The notes below the pieces were generated by a model. That model was not told the origin of the DNA. It did no database searches and saw nothing but the letters and a program-made list of their open reading frames with translations. A DNA stretch of 64,000 nt from Nocardioides sp. SR21. GTDB lineage: Bacteria; Actinomycetota; Actinomycetes; Propionibacteriales; Nocardioidaceae. Positions 51,713 through 60,867 of this stretch are shown here, one piece after another. Location: NCBI RefSeq assembly GCF_022761125.1, contig NZ_JAKWJR010000008.1:62001-126000 (forward strand), read 5' to 3'. A program made the translations under genes and the position numbers. Each line of letters starts with the position of its first letter. Within the stretch, counting starts at the first letter, position 1.

Positions 51713-53089
51713 GTGACGACCCTGGACGACGTCGACCAGCTGACCGCGCAACGCTTCAAGCGGATGAGCCCGGGCAACCAGGGCAAGCTGCCGCCGGTCG
51801 ACACGTCCGGTCTGCCGGACGGCCCGAAGTGGCCGGTGCTCCTCCAGACCGCGGGGCTGCTGCGGTTCCGCCACCGGTTCCACCCGTACATGCACCGCAC
51901 GTACGGCGACATCTTCACCGTGCGCGTCGCGCCGGGCGGCCGGCCGCTGGTCTTCTTCACGCGGCCCGAGCACGCGAAGGAGATCTTCGCCGGCGACCCC
52001 GAGATCTTCCACGCGGGCAAGGCCAACGGCATCCTCGGGCCGATCATGGGGGAGCACTCGCTGCTGCTCCAGGACTCCAGCCAGCACAAGCGGGCCCGCA
52101 AGCTGCTGATGCCGGCGTTCAACGGGCACGCGCTGCGCGAGTACCAGTCGCTGGTCACCGAGGTCGCCGAGGCCGAGGTCGCGACGTGGCGGCCGGGCGA
52201 GGAGTTCCGCTCGCTCGACCGGATGAACCGGCTGACGCTCGAGGTGATCCTCCGCGTCGTCTTCGGCGTCACCGACGAGCGGCGGCTCGCCGAGCTGCGC
52301 CCGCGCGTCAACAAGACCGTCAACATCAGCCCCGCGATCCTGCTCGGCTGGGGCTACCCGAAGCTGCAGAAGTACGGCCCCTGGAAGAGGACCGTCGACA
52401 ACCAGCACGAGCTGGACCGGCTCATGTACGCCGAGATCCGCGAGCGTCGTACGGCCCCCGACCTGGCCGACCGCACCGACGTGCTCTCCCGGCTGATCGT
52501 GCAGGGGGAGGACGGCGACGCCCTGGACGACACCGAGCTGCGCGACCAGCTCGTCACCCTGCTGCTCGCCGGGCACGAGACCACCGCGACCGCGCTGGCG
52601 TGGGCGCTCCACGAGGCGGGCAAGGACCCGGAGCTGCTGGCCCGCTGCCGTCGCGCGGCGACCGAGGGCGATGACGACTACCTCGACGCGGTGATGAAGG
52701 AGTCGATGCGGCTGCACCCGGTGATCCCGATGGTGGTGCGGACGCTGATGAAGCCCGCCACGATCGCCGGCTACGACCTGCCGGCCGGCACCACGGTCGG
52801 GCCGTCGATCATCATCACGCACAGCCGTGAGGACAACCACGAGGACCCGGACGTGTTCCGGCCCGAGCGGTTCCTCGGCCAGAACCCGCCCACGAACACG
52901 TGGATCCCCTTCGGGGGCGGCGTACGCCGCTGCATCGGCGCGGGCTTCGCGCTGATGGAGGGGGTGGCGGTGCTGCGCGAGGTGTTCGCGGCGTACGACG
53001 TCACCGCGGTCGGCGACGACGAGCCGAAGGTCCGCAACATCACGAGCGTGCCGCGCAACGGCGCTCGGATCCGGGTCACCGCACCGTAA
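51713..53089 (+). CDS. cytochrome P450
   Basis: A 458-residue heme monooxygenase. The I-helix oxygen-binding motif is LLLAGHETTATALAWAL, the K-helix ExxR is in MKESMRLHPVIPM, and the heme-binding loop FGGGVRRCIGAGFALMEG has the Cys ligand at residue 407. The meander FRPERFLGQNPP is also normal. It needs ferredoxin and reductase, which are not in the window. GTG 51713 is the start. The preceding palindrome suggests coregulation with SDR/FMO. Length and motifs fit a soluble bacterial class I enzyme, resembling CYP families that act on terpenoids or fatty acids, but substrate is not known. Confidence 0.94.
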   Translation: MTTLDDVDQLTAQRFKRMSPGNQGKLPPVDTSGLPDGPKWPVLLQTAGLLRFRHRFHPYMHRTYGDIFTVRVAPGGRPLVFFTRPEHAKEIFAGDPEIFHAGKANGILGPIMGEHSLLLQDSSQHKRARKLLMPAFNGHALREYQSLVTEVAEAEVATWRPGEEFRSLDRMNRLTLEVILRVVFGVTDERRLAELRPRVNKTVNISPAILLGWGYPKLQKYGPWKRTVDNQHELDRLMYAEIRERRTAPDLADRTDVLSRLIVQGEDGDALDDTELRDQLVTLLLAGHETTATALAWALHEAGKDPELLARCRRAATEGDDDYLDAVMKESMRLHPVIPMVVRTLMKPATIAGYDLPAGTTVGPSIIITHSREDNHEDPDVFRPERFLGQNPPTNTWIPFGGGVRRCIGAGFALMEGVAVLREVFAAYDVTAVGDDEPKVRNITSVPRNGARIRVTAP

Positions 53090-53134
53090 AACTCGATTTC
53101 GTGGGGCCGGGTCGCCCTGTCACCATCGCTCCTT

Positions 53135-54418
53135 GTGATCGATCGGCTCCGCGCGTTGCGCATGGACACCACCCCCTTGCGCACGTCCGCGGACTTCCGC
53201 CTGCTGTTCCTCGCGGGCACGGTCTTCTACTTCGGCGCGATGGTCAGCTACGTCGCGATCCCGTACCAGATCTACACGCTCACCGACTCCAACTTCGCGG
53301 TCGGTGCGATCGGTCTGGTCGAGCTGGCGCCGATCCTGGTCTTCGGCCTGTACGGCGGCGCGCTCGCCGACCACGTCGACCGGCGCAAGCTGCTGATCTA
53401 CACCGGCCTCGGGCAGGCGGTGTTCACCGCGGTCCTCGCGGTCAACGCGTTCCGCGACGACCCGGACGTCTGGGTGATCTTCGTGGTCGCCGTCGCGCTC
53501 ACATCGTGCTCGGCGCTGCAGCGTCCGTCACGCGAGGCGCTGCTCCCGCGCACGGTGAAGCACGACGAGCTGCCGGCCGCGAACGCGCTCTCCAGCTTCG
53601 GCATCCAGATCGGCCTGTTCCTCGGTCCCGCCGTCGGTGGTCTGCTGGTCGCGTACGTCGGCATCGGCTGGTGCTTCCTCGTCGACGTCGTCGGTCTGAT
53701 CGTGGCATCGCTGCTCTACGTGCGGATGCGGTCGTACCCGCACCGCGAGGCGACCACCCCGCCCAGCCTGGCCGGCATCAAGGAGGGCATGGTCTACGCC
53801 TTCCGCCGCCGCGACCTGCTCGGCACCTACTTCGTCGACATCGCCGCGATGCTGATGGCGATGCCCGTGGTGCTCTTCCCGGCGCTGGTCGAGGACGTCT
53901 TCGAGCGCCCCGAGCTCCTCGGCCTGCTCTACACCGCCGAGGTCGTCGGCGCGATGGTCGCGACCGCGCTCAGCGGCTGGACCAGGCGGGTCCACCACCA
54001 CGGCCGCGCGATCGTGATCGCGGCGGCGGTCTACGGCGCGATGATCGCCTGCGCCGGCCTGATGCCCTCGATCTGGCTGGTCGCGCTCTTCCTCGCGTTC
54101 GCCGGCGCGGCCGACATGATCTCGGGCATCTTCCGCGGCACGGTCTGGAGCCAGACCATCCCCGAGTCGATGCGCGGCCGCCTGGCCGGCATCGAGATGC
54201 TGTCGTACTCCGTCGGCCCGCTCGGCGGCCAGGTCCGTGCGGGCGTCACCGCCGACCTCTGGTCGGTCCGCGGCGCCTTCGTCTCCGGCGGCCTCGCCTG
54301 CGTCGCGGCGGTCGGTGCGACCGCCGCGATCCTCCACGACTTCTGGTCGTACGACGCCCGCACCGACGAGCACGCCGTCGCGGAGCGTGCCGTGCGCGAG
54401 GCGGCCGGCGAGAGCTGA
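53135..54418 (+). CDS. MFS transporter (EntS/MdtG-like)
   Basis: A 427-residue membrane protein with 12 hydrophobic segments; starts MIDRLRALRMDTTPLRTSAD followed by FRLLFLAGTVFYFGAMVSY. The MFS motif A form is GGALADHVDRRKLLIYT. The FRRRDLLGTYFVDIAAML segment starts the second half. Resembles exporters of siderophores or drugs. The start at 53135 (GTG) is 45 bases after the P450 stop; ATG 53162 is also possible. It may export products of the P450 cluster, but this is only proximity. Confidence 0.88.
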   Translation: MIDRLRALRMDTTPLRTSADFRLLFLAGTVFYFGAMVSYVAIPYQIYTLTDSNFAVGAIGLVELAPILVFGLYGGALADHVDRRKLLIYTGLGQAVFTAVLAVNAFRDDPDVWVIFVVAVALTSCSALQRPSREALLPRTVKHDELPAANALSSFGIQIGLFLGPAVGGLLVAYVGIGWCFLVDVVGLIVASLLYVRMRSYPHREATTPPSLAGIKEGMVYAFRRRDLLGTYFVDIAAMLMAMPVVLFPALVEDVFERPELLGLLYTAEVVGAMVATALSGWTRRVHHHGRAIVIAAAVYGAMIACAGLMPSIWLVALFLAFAGAADMISGIFRGTVWSQTIPESMRGRLAGIEMLSYSVGPLGGQVRAGVTADLWSVRGAFVSGGLACVAAVGATAAILHDFWSYDARTDEHAVAERAVREAAGES

Positions 54419-54438
54419 CGCTGGGCGATGATGGGCCT

Positions 54439-54915
54439 GTGAGCGAGACAGTGGAGTCGGTCTGGGACTACCCGCGGCCGCCGATCGTGGTCCCGTCGTC
54501 CGAGCACGTGGTCATCGAGCTGGACGGCGTCGTCATCGTGGACACCGAACGGTCGCTGCGGGTGCTGGAGACCAGCCATCCCCCGGTCTACTACGTCCCT
54601 GCTGACGCCATCGCGCCCGGCGTGCTCCGTCCTGTCGCCGGGACGACGTGGTGCGAGTTCAAGGGGGCGGCGTCGTACGTCGACGTCGTCGGTGTGGACG
54701 GTCGTGTGGTGCCCCGAGCGGCGTGGCACTACCCGGAACCCGCCGCGGGCTTCGAGGCGCTCGTCGGACACGTCGCGTTCTACCCCGGTCGGATGGATCG
54801 GTGCTCCGTCGACGGCGAGACGGTGACCGCGCAGCCCGGGGACTTCTACGGGGGCTGGATCACCAGCAAGGTGACCGGCCCCTTCAAGGGGACGCCCGGC
54901 ACCGATCGCTGGTAG
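54439..54915 (+). CDS. DUF427 domain protein
   Basis: A 158-residue protein with the DUF427 features HVVIELDGVVIVDTERSLRV, SHPPVYYVPADAI, TTWCEFKGAASYVDVV and HVAFYPGRMDRCSVDGE. The family is widespread in actinobacteria and proteobacteria with no firmly known function; members are cytosolic beta-rich proteins. GTG 54439 is the start, 20 bases after the MFS stop. Convergent with the secreted beta-propeller gene, one base apart. Confidence 0.9.
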   Translation: MSETVESVWDYPRPPIVVPSSEHVVIELDGVVIVDTERSLRVLETSHPPVYYVPADAIAPGVLRPVAGTTWCEFKGAASYVDVVGVDGRVVPRAAWHYPEPAAGFEALVGHVAFYPGRMDRCSVDGETVTAQPGDFYGGWITSKVTGPFKGTPGTDRW

Positions 54916-54916
54916 T

Positions 54917-56011
54917 TCAGCGACTCACGCGGGCGACGCGCCCGTTGCCTCCCGCGGCCCAGCAGGAGCCGTCGCGCGTGCAGTCGAGGGTGTGGAAGCC
55001 GGTGTCGCTGACCCGCTTCCAGGTGCGACCGCCGTCGGTGCTGACGCTCGTCCCCATCACGGTCCCGCCGTCCTCGGTGACGCCCTCGCCGGTCACGACG
55101 AGCGAGTGTCCGCGGCTCGGGAGGTAGGCGACGTCCTCGGCCAGGTGGGTGAGGTCGCCGGCGTTCCGCCAGGTGGTGCCGTCGCGGGTCACCGCGACGG
55201 CATCCGCCCCGTCGGCAGGCGCTGAGAAGTCGCCTCCGACGGCGATGCCCTGGTGCGGCGTCCTGAACGCGAGGGCGAAGACGCCCGCGGCCTCGCCGGC
55301 CGGGATCGTCGAGTCGGTGGCCGTCCAGGTCAGGCCGTAGTCGTCGGAGCGGAAGATCCGCGCGGCGCCGCCGCCCGAGCCGAAGTACGCCGTGCGCCCG
55401 GCCGTGACCAGGCAGTCGCCGCTGGCGGCGAACCCGGCCTCCGTCGGCGCCTCCGGCATGCCGTCGGACGGGAGCACGGCCCAGGTGCGGCCGGCGTCCT
55501 TCGTCGAGAGGATCCGGAACTTGCCGTCGACCGGGTCGCTCAGCGCGAGGCCGCGACGGCCGTCGGGGTAGAACGCCAGGCAGTCGTAGAACGCTGCCGG
55601 GTCGTCGTTGACGAACACCGAGTCCCAGCTCTTCCCGCCGTCCGCGGTGCGGTAGATCCGCGACGCGTCCCCCTCCCCGATGGTCAGGACCACGGCCACC
55701 TTCGCGCTGCGGGCCTCCACGTCACGGAACAGCAGGCCGGTGGCGTCAGGAGGGGTGACGTCCGCCCAGCTCCGCCCGCCGTCGGTCGTGCGGAACACCT
55801 TGCCCGACCCGCTGCCGCCGGTCACCCAGGCGGTACGCCGGTCCACCGCGTCGAGGCCGCGGAAGTTCTGGCCGGGGTCGATGACGCTCTCCTGCCACGA
55901 GATCACGTGCCCATGATGGTGGCCGGGGCCCCCACCTCCGGCGTACGCCGGGCTCCCCAGGACGGAGCCGAGGAGCAGGGTGGACAGGATGAGCGCGCCG
56001 AGTCGAGCCAT
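54917..56011 (-). CDS. secreted BNR/YCF48-like beta-propeller
   Basis: A 364-residue exported protein. The signal peptide MARLGALILSTLLLGSVLG ends near AYAG (residue about 24), followed by a Gly/His-rich stretch GGGGPGHHHGH that might bind metal. The mature part has repeated Asp-box-like motifs: TTDGGRSWADV, TADGGKSWDSV, STKDAGRTWAVL, SDDYGLTWTAT, STDGGRTWKRV. These are typical of sialidase/photosystem-assembly (YCF48) type seven-blade propellers. No catalytic residues were identified. Divergent from the ATPase regulator with a 57-base gap that has a palindrome. Confidence 0.88.
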   Translation of the reverse strand: MARLGALILSTLLLGSVLGSPAYAGGGGPGHHHGHVISWQESVIDPGQNFRGLDAVDRRTAWVTGGSGSGKVFRTTDGGRSWADVTPPDATGLLFRDVEARSAKVAVVLTIGEGDASRIYRTADGGKSWDSVFVNDDPAAFYDCLAFYPDGRRGLALSDPVDGKFRILSTKDAGRTWAVLPSDGMPEAPTEAGFAASGDCLVTAGRTAYFGSGGGAARIFRSDDYGLTWTATDSTIPAGEAAGVFALAFRTPHQGIAVGGDFSAPADGADAVAVTRDGTTWRNAGDLTHLAEDVAYLPSRGHSLVVTGEGVTEDGGTVMGTSVSTDGGRTWKRVSDTGFHTLDCTRDGSCWAAGGNGRVARVSR

Positions 56012-56036
56012 GTCAGCACCCTGCCTCGCCGATACC

Positions 56037-56050
56037 GTCCTGTCCAGGAC
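56037..56050. promoter_or_regulatory. 14-bp palindrome upstream of the ATPase regulator
   Basis: GTCCTG-TC-CAGGAC has perfect 6-bp arms and lies 18 bases before ATG 56069, between divergent genes. It could be a binding site for the regulator itself. Confidence 0.45.
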
Positions 56051-56068
56051 GAGGTCTACCCTCGCGAG

Positions 56069-58138
56069 ATGGATCCCGGACGACCGTCCGTCGCCGAGAC
56101 CCTGGACCGCGCCCGCGATCGAGGGTTCGTGGGTCGTCGTGCGGAGCTCGATGCCGTGACCGCCTCGCTCGACGGCACCTCCGCCGTACGGGTCCACCTG
56201 GTGCACGGGCCGGGCGGGATCGGGAAGTCGACGCTGCTCGACGCGTGCGCCCGCGCCGCGGCTCGGCGCGGTCTGACGGCCGTGTACGTCGACGCGCGGG
56301 AGATCGAGCCGACGGCCGCGGCGCTGCTGGTGGCGGTCGGGGAGCGCGCTGCGCGGACGGGCGTGGCCGAGCCGGACCTGCTGCTCCTGGACGGCTTCGA
56401 GCTGGTCGCCCACCTGGACGCGTGGTTCCGCGGCGAGCTCGTCCCGTCCCGTCCGGGAGGGTCCGTCACGGTCCTGGCCGGGCGGACGATGCCGGCGTCC
56501 GAGTGGCGGCACGACGCCGGCTGGCGCGAGCTGACGCAGGTGCACGAGCTGGGCATCCTCGACGAGGAGGAGAGCCGCGCGCTGCTGGACCGGTACGGCG
56601 TCGCCCCGGAGGACGGCGGCGACCTGGCTCGCGTCGGCAGGGGCCACCCGCTGGCCCTGGCCATGCTGGCCGAGGCCAGCGCCGACGCCCCCTCGGACGC
56701 GCCCGCCATCGCGCGCCTGGCCGATGCCCCTGCCGTGGTCGCGGCGCTCTGTGCCCGCATCGTCGACGACATCCCGGACGAGGCGCACCGCACCGGTCTC
56801 GCCACGTGCGCCCACGCCACCCGGATGACCCAGGACCTGCTGAGCCGGATCGTCGGCGCCCGCGCGGCCGAGGTCTGGGCGTGGCTGGAGTCGCGCTCCT
56901 ACGTCCGGCGCGGCGAGATCGGGCTCTTCCTCCACGACGTGGTGAGGGAAGCCTTCGAGGCCGAGTTCGCGCAGCGCTCGCCCGATGCCTACGCCGCGCT
57001 GCACGTGGCGATCCGCAACTACTTCCTCGAGCGGCTCTTCGACCCGGCCGATCCTCGTCCCGACCGGGCGGCCGCCGAGATCCTGCTGACCCACCGCGCC
57101 GGCCCGCTCGCCGACCAGACCGCGGCGCTGCGTGATGCCGGGCAGCTCTCCATCGCCAGGGCCGATGCGGCCGACGTCGCCGGCATCGTCGACCTGATCC
57201 GGCACGCGGAGGGGGACCGGGTGGCCGACCTCGCCCGGCGCTACGCCGAGGAGCAGCCGCACGGGATCTACCGGGTTCGCAGCGACACCGGGGTCGAGGC
57301 GTTCGCGACACAGTTCTACCTGCCCACCGACGGTCCGCTCGACACCGACGACCCCGGGGCCCGGGCCGTGCTGGCAGCCGTCGCGGAGCACGGTCCGCTG
57401 CGCCCGGGCGAGCGGATCAACGTCAACCGGTTCGCCGGCGCCTCGGGCCGCTACATGGGTGACCCGGCGGTCCTGCTGGTCAACGGCGTCGCCTGCATCC
57501 TCGAGTGGGCGCGTGAGCCGGCGGCCTGGACGTTCATCTTCACCGTCGAGGACGAGCGGTACGGCCGCTACTTCGAGTACCTCGGCCTGCGCCGGATGAT
57601 CGAGGTCTCGATGGGCCACGGACGGCACGTCGGCTACGGCTGGGACCGGCGGCGGTTCCCGGCTCCGTTGCTCTTCGAGCTGATGGCCCGCCGCGAGCTC
57701 ACCGGTGAGATCGGGCCACCGCCCGCGGACCTCGTGCGTCCGGCGCCGTTGTCGCGCGACGAGTTCACCCGGGCGGTCCGTGCGGCTCTCTCCGATCTCG
57801 CCTACCCCGACCGACTGGCCGGCTCGCCGCTCACGGCGAGCGCCCTCACAGACCCGACCCAGCCGATCCCGGGTGAGGCGCTCCAGGCGACGCTCCGCCA
57901 GGCGATCGTCGCCCTCGACCGGGCACCCGGCGGCGATGAGCACCGTCGGGTGCTCGAGCGCACGTACCTCCACGGAACCGCCTCCCAGGAGGCGGCGGCC
58001 GAGATCCTCGGCCTGCCGTTCAGCACCTACCGCCGGCATCTCGCCCGCGCGCACGACCGGCTGGTCGAGTCGCTCTGGGCGGTCGAGGTGGGGCAGGTGA
58101 CGATGGCGGCCGGTGAGCGCGAAGTGGGCACCGGATGA
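56069..58138 (+). CDS. ATPase regulator with C-terminal sigma-like HTH
   Basis: A 689-residue STAND-type protein. Walker A is VHGPGGIGKSTLLDACA (residues about 44-60), with FVGRRAELDAV before it as in AfsR/LuxR ATPases and LLLLDGFELV as Walker B. The middle part is helical with a winged-helix-like section (YVRRGEIGLFLHDVVREAF). Residues about 420-560 contain a GNAT-like or NurA-like globular part (VNRFAGASGRYMG, FIFTVEDERYGRYFEYLG). The C-terminus (HRRVLERTYLHG, QEAAAEILGLPFSTYRRHLA) resembles sigma region 4 HTH. It starts the operon with FAD oxidoreductase and methyltransferase (gaps 18 and 2). ATG 56069 is the start. Confidence 0.8.
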   Translation: MDPGRPSVAETLDRARDRGFVGRRAELDAVTASLDGTSAVRVHLVHGPGGIGKSTLLDACARAAARRGLTAVYVDAREIEPTAAALLVAVGERAARTGVAEPDLLLLDGFELVAHLDAWFRGELVPSRPGGSVTVLAGRTMPASEWRHDAGWRELTQVHELGILDEEESRALLDRYGVAPEDGGDLARVGRGHPLALAMLAEASADAPSDAPAIARLADAPAVVAALCARIVDDIPDEAHRTGLATCAHATRMTQDLLSRIVGARAAEVWAWLESRSYVRRGEIGLFLHDVVREAFEAEFAQRSPDAYAALHVAIRNYFLERLFDPADPRPDRAAAEILLTHRAGPLADQTAALRDAGQLSIARADAADVAGIVDLIRHAEGDRVADLARRYAEEQPHGIYRVRSDTGVEAFATQFYLPTDGPLDTDDPGARAVLAAVAEHGPLRPGERINVNRFAGASGRYMGDPAVLLVNGVACILEWAREPAAWTFIFTVEDERYGRYFEYLGLRRMIEVSMGHGRHVGYGWDRRRFPAPLLFELMARRELTGEIGPPPADLVRPAPLSRDEFTRAVRAALSDLAYPDRLAGSPLTASALTDPTQPIPGEALQATLRQAIVALDRAPGGDEHRRVLERTYLHGTASQEAAAEILGLPFSTYRRHLARAHDRLVESLWAVEVGQVTMAAGEREVGTG

Positions 58139-58156
58139 CCTGGTAGGTGAGCACCG

Positions 58157-59599
58157 GTGCGGCGGACCGTGGCGTCCATGGACCACCACACCGACCAGGA
58201 CTCCCGCCGCCCCGTCGTCGTCATCGGCTCCGGGCTCACCGGTCTGACCACCGCTCTCCTGCTCGCCCGCGCCGGACGCCGCGTCACGGTCCTCGAGCGC
58301 GACGCAGGAGCTCCACCCGGCCCCGGCGAGGATGCGTGGGCGGGCTGGCTGCGCCCGGGCGTGAACCAGTTCCGGCACCCGCACCTGATGCTCCCGCGCT
58401 GGTATCGCACCGTCTGCGACGAGCTGCCCGAGCTGCCGGCGATGCTCCTCGAGGCGGGCGGTCGGCCGATGAACCTGCTGCACCTGCAGGGCACCGCCGT
58501 CACCCACGGATGGCAGCCCGGCGACGAGGAGCTCGACACCGTCGCCGTACGTCGTCCGGTGCTGGAGGCCTGTCTCGCCCGGCTCGCGGAGTCCGAGCCG
58601 AGGGTGACGGTCCGTCGCGGTTCCCGGGTCGACGGCCTGGTGCTGGACGGCGGCGAGGTGCCGCACGTGCGCGGCCTCCGGCTCGGCGACGAGGCGGTCA
58701 TGGCCGGCCTGGTGGTCGACTGCGCCGGCCGCCGTACGCCGGTGCCCGGCCTTCTCACGACGGTCGGGGCGGCTCCCGTGGAGCTCCACGAGCCGGCCGG
58801 CCTCGTCTACTGGAGTCGCCACTTCCGGACGCGGGACGGCAGGACGCCGAGCGGGCTCGGTGCCGCGCTGACCCACCACGGCTCGCTGTCCGCGTTGACG
58901 CTGCCGGGTGACGACGGCACCTTCAGCGTCGCCCTGGCGACGCGGGCCGACGACGCGCAGCTGCGCTCCCTCCGGCACGTAGCCGTCTGGGACCGGGTCG
59001 CCGCGCACACCGCCGCGGCGCCCTGGATCGACCGGGGAGAGCCGACCTCCGACGTGGTGCCGATCGCCGGGATCGAGGACGTGAGCCGCCGCTACGTCGT
59101 CGACGGCATCCCGGTCGTCACCGGGCTGGTCGCCGTCGGCGACTCGGCCGTCGCCACCAACCCCAGCCTCGGTCGTGGTGCGTCGCTCGGGGCCCTCCAG
59201 GCCGTGGCCCTCCGCGACGTCCTGGCCGGAGCGACCGGCGACGTCGTCGCGGCGTTCGCGGCCGCCTGGACCGACCGCGTGCAGCCGTGGGTCGATGCGA
59301 CGACCTGGTTCGACCGGCACCGGCTGGCCGAGATGGGAGCAGCGGCACGCGGCGAGCCGTACCGCACCGACGACATCGGCTGGGCGATGTCGGGTGCCCT
59401 CCGCCGGGGTGCGGCCGTCGACCCCGTCCTGGCCCGAGCCTCCTCGCGGATCGGGGGCCTGCTCGCGCTGCCCCCGGACGCGCTCGCCGATCCCGCGACC
59501 GGTCGCCGGCTGGAGCCGTGGCTGGCCGACCGGCTCTCGTCGGGACCGAGTCGCGCCGACCTCGTCGCCGCCGCCTCGCCCGCCCCGGTCCGGACCTGA
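58157..59599 (+). CDS. FAD-dependent oxidoreductase (geranylgeranyl reductase/hydroxylase-like)
   Basis: A 480-residue flavoprotein with FAD motif VVVIGSGLTGLTTALLLARAG near residue 20, a DG-like stretch VVDCAGRRTPVPG, and a second FAD motif VGDSAVATNPSLGRGASLGA near residue 325. It belongs to the PHBH/geranylgeranyl reductase/tryptophan halogenase group, without a clear halogenase WxWxIP motif. No membrane segment. GTG 58157 with AGGTGA six bases upstream is preferred; ATG 58178 is also possible. It is cotranscribed with the membrane methyltransferase (2-base gap). Substrate unknown. Confidence 0.85.
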   Translation: MRRTVASMDHHTDQDSRRPVVVIGSGLTGLTTALLLARAGRRVTVLERDAGAPPGPGEDAWAGWLRPGVNQFRHPHLMLPRWYRTVCDELPELPAMLLEAGGRPMNLLHLQGTAVTHGWQPGDEELDTVAVRRPVLEACLARLAESEPRVTVRRGSRVDGLVLDGGEVPHVRGLRLGDEAVMAGLVVDCAGRRTPVPGLLTTVGAAPVELHEPAGLVYWSRHFRTRDGRTPSGLGAALTHHGSLSALTLPGDDGTFSVALATRADDAQLRSLRHVAVWDRVAAHTAAAPWIDRGEPTSDVVPIAGIEDVSRRYVVDGIPVVTGLVAVGDSAVATNPSLGRGASLGALQAVALRDVLAGATGDVVAAFAAAWTDRVQPWVDATTWFDRHRLAEMGAAARGEPYRTDDIGWAMSGALRRGAAVDPVLARASSRIGGLLALPPDALADPATGRRLEPWLADRLSSGPSRADLVAAASPAPVRT

Positions 59600-59601
59600 C
59601 C

Positions 59602-60867
59602 ATGGCTCTCGGGGTCGCCCGGCCGGCGTCGTGGACGGCGTGGGCGGTCAGCGCGGTCGCGACCGTCCTGTCGACGTACGCACTCGACCTCGTCGCCACC
59701 GCCGCCGGCCTCCTGGCCGTCACCGCCGGCGTCCTCGACGGTCTCGCGGCCACCTGGTTGGTCGCCGTCCTCGTGGCCAGCTACCTCGCGTGGTACCTCG
59801 GCCTCCGCACGAACCTGGTCGCGAACCTCCGGCTGCTCGAGGTCACCGGCGCCAGCACGAACGTCCTCTCGAAGGCGGCGTTCGAGCTCACCCGCCGGCG
59901 CCGGCCGCGCGTCCGCCGGTGGGCGGCCACCTCCGGCTACCTGCTCACCGAGCTCGCCAAGGAGGTGCCCTACTACGCCGGGGCGTTCGGTGCTGCGCTG
60001 GTCGCCGACCCCGTCGATGCGACGGACGCGATCACGTTCCTGGCCGGTGCCAACCTCGGCGCCGCGGCGTACGAGTACGCCCTCGGCCGCGGCACCACCG
60101 CGTACGTCGCTCACCGCGCCGCGAGCTTCGACACCGACTGGGTGCCGGCCGACTACCTGCGCGACTACTACCGCGAGGTCGAGCCGGACGAGGTGGCGAC
60201 GATCGGCTTCTTCGTCCGGGAGATCGCCGGCGCCTGCCGCGCCCGCCCGGTGCTGTACTTCGGCACCGGCCCGACGCTGCACCACGTGTTCCTCGCTGCG
60301 CCCGTCGCGTCCGAGATCCACCTGGGCGACTACCTCGACGCCAACCTCGCGGAGGTCCGGCGCTGGCTGGACCGCGACCCGGGCGCGCACGACTGGCGTC
60401 CGTTCGTGCGGCACACGCTGGCGTGCGAAGGCGTCGCGGCGCCCACGCCCGACGACGTACGGCACCGCGAGGAGCTCACGCGCGCCCGGGTCACCCGACT
60501 CGTCCACGTCGACGGCCGGTGCCCGTCCTCCGAGCCGCGCTGGGCGACGGTCGTCAGCGCCTACTGTGCCGACTCGGCGACCGGAGACCCGCGCGCCTGG
60601 GCGACGTTCATGGGCCACGTCCTCGACCGCGTCGAGCCCGGCGGCCTGCTGCTCACCGCGATGCTCCGCCGGTCGCACGGCTACCGCGTCGGTGACGTCA
60701 CCTTCGCGAGCGCCGGCGTCGACGAGGGCGACCTGCGACGCCTGGTGCGTGCCCGCTGGGGAGCCGTCGACGGCGCGGTCGAGGTCCACGAGCTGCGCGA
60801 CCAGCCGGACCACGGGTACGCCGGCATCGTGCTCGCCGCTCTGCGGCGCCCGGCCGGACATGGGTGA
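59602..60867 (+). CDS. membrane-fused NNMT/PNMT/TEMT-type methyltransferase
   Basis: A 421-residue protein. Residues about 10-180 have four to five hydrophobic segments (TYALDLVATAAGLLAVTAG, ATWLVAVLVASYLAWYLG, GYLLTELAKEVPYYAGAFG). Residues about 195-415 are an AdoMet methyltransferase like human nicotinamide N-methyltransferase: motif I VLYFGTGPTLHHVF (near 217), then IHLGDYLDANLAEVRRWL, the RDPGAHDWRPFV stretch and LACEGVA. In NNMT the matching stretch is KEPEAFDWSP followed by CDLEG. It may methylate an amine or thiol at the membrane. It follows an FAD oxidoreductase by 2 bases. Confidence 0.82.
   Translation: MALGVARPASWTAWAVSAVATVLSTYALDLVATAAGLLAVTAGVLDGLAATWLVAVLVASYLAWYLGLRTNLVANLRLLEVTGASTNVLSKAAFELTRRRRPRVRRWAATSGYLLTELAKEVPYYAGAFGAALVADPVDATDAITFLAGANLGAAAYEYALGRGTTAYVAHRAASFDTDWVPADYLRDYYREVEPDEVATIGFFVREIAGACRARPVLYFGTGPTLHHVFLAAPVASEIHLGDYLDANLAEVRRWLDRDPGAHDWRPFVRHTLACEGVAAPTPDDVRHREELTRARVTRLVHVDGRCPSSEPRWATVVSAYCADSATGDPRAWATFMGHVLDRVEPGGLLLTAMLRRSHGYRVGDVTFASAGVDEGDLRRLVRARWGAVDGAVEVHELRDQPDHGYAGIVLAALRRPAGHG

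Noticed and set aside
54917..59320. Very long minus-strand open frame (1467 codons) spanning the ATPase and FAD oxidoreductase genes
   Set aside because: Only the part from 56011 downstream has protein-like sequence (signal peptide and propeller repeats). The rest is Arg/Gly/Val-rich antisense of recognised plus-strand genes in high-GC DNA.
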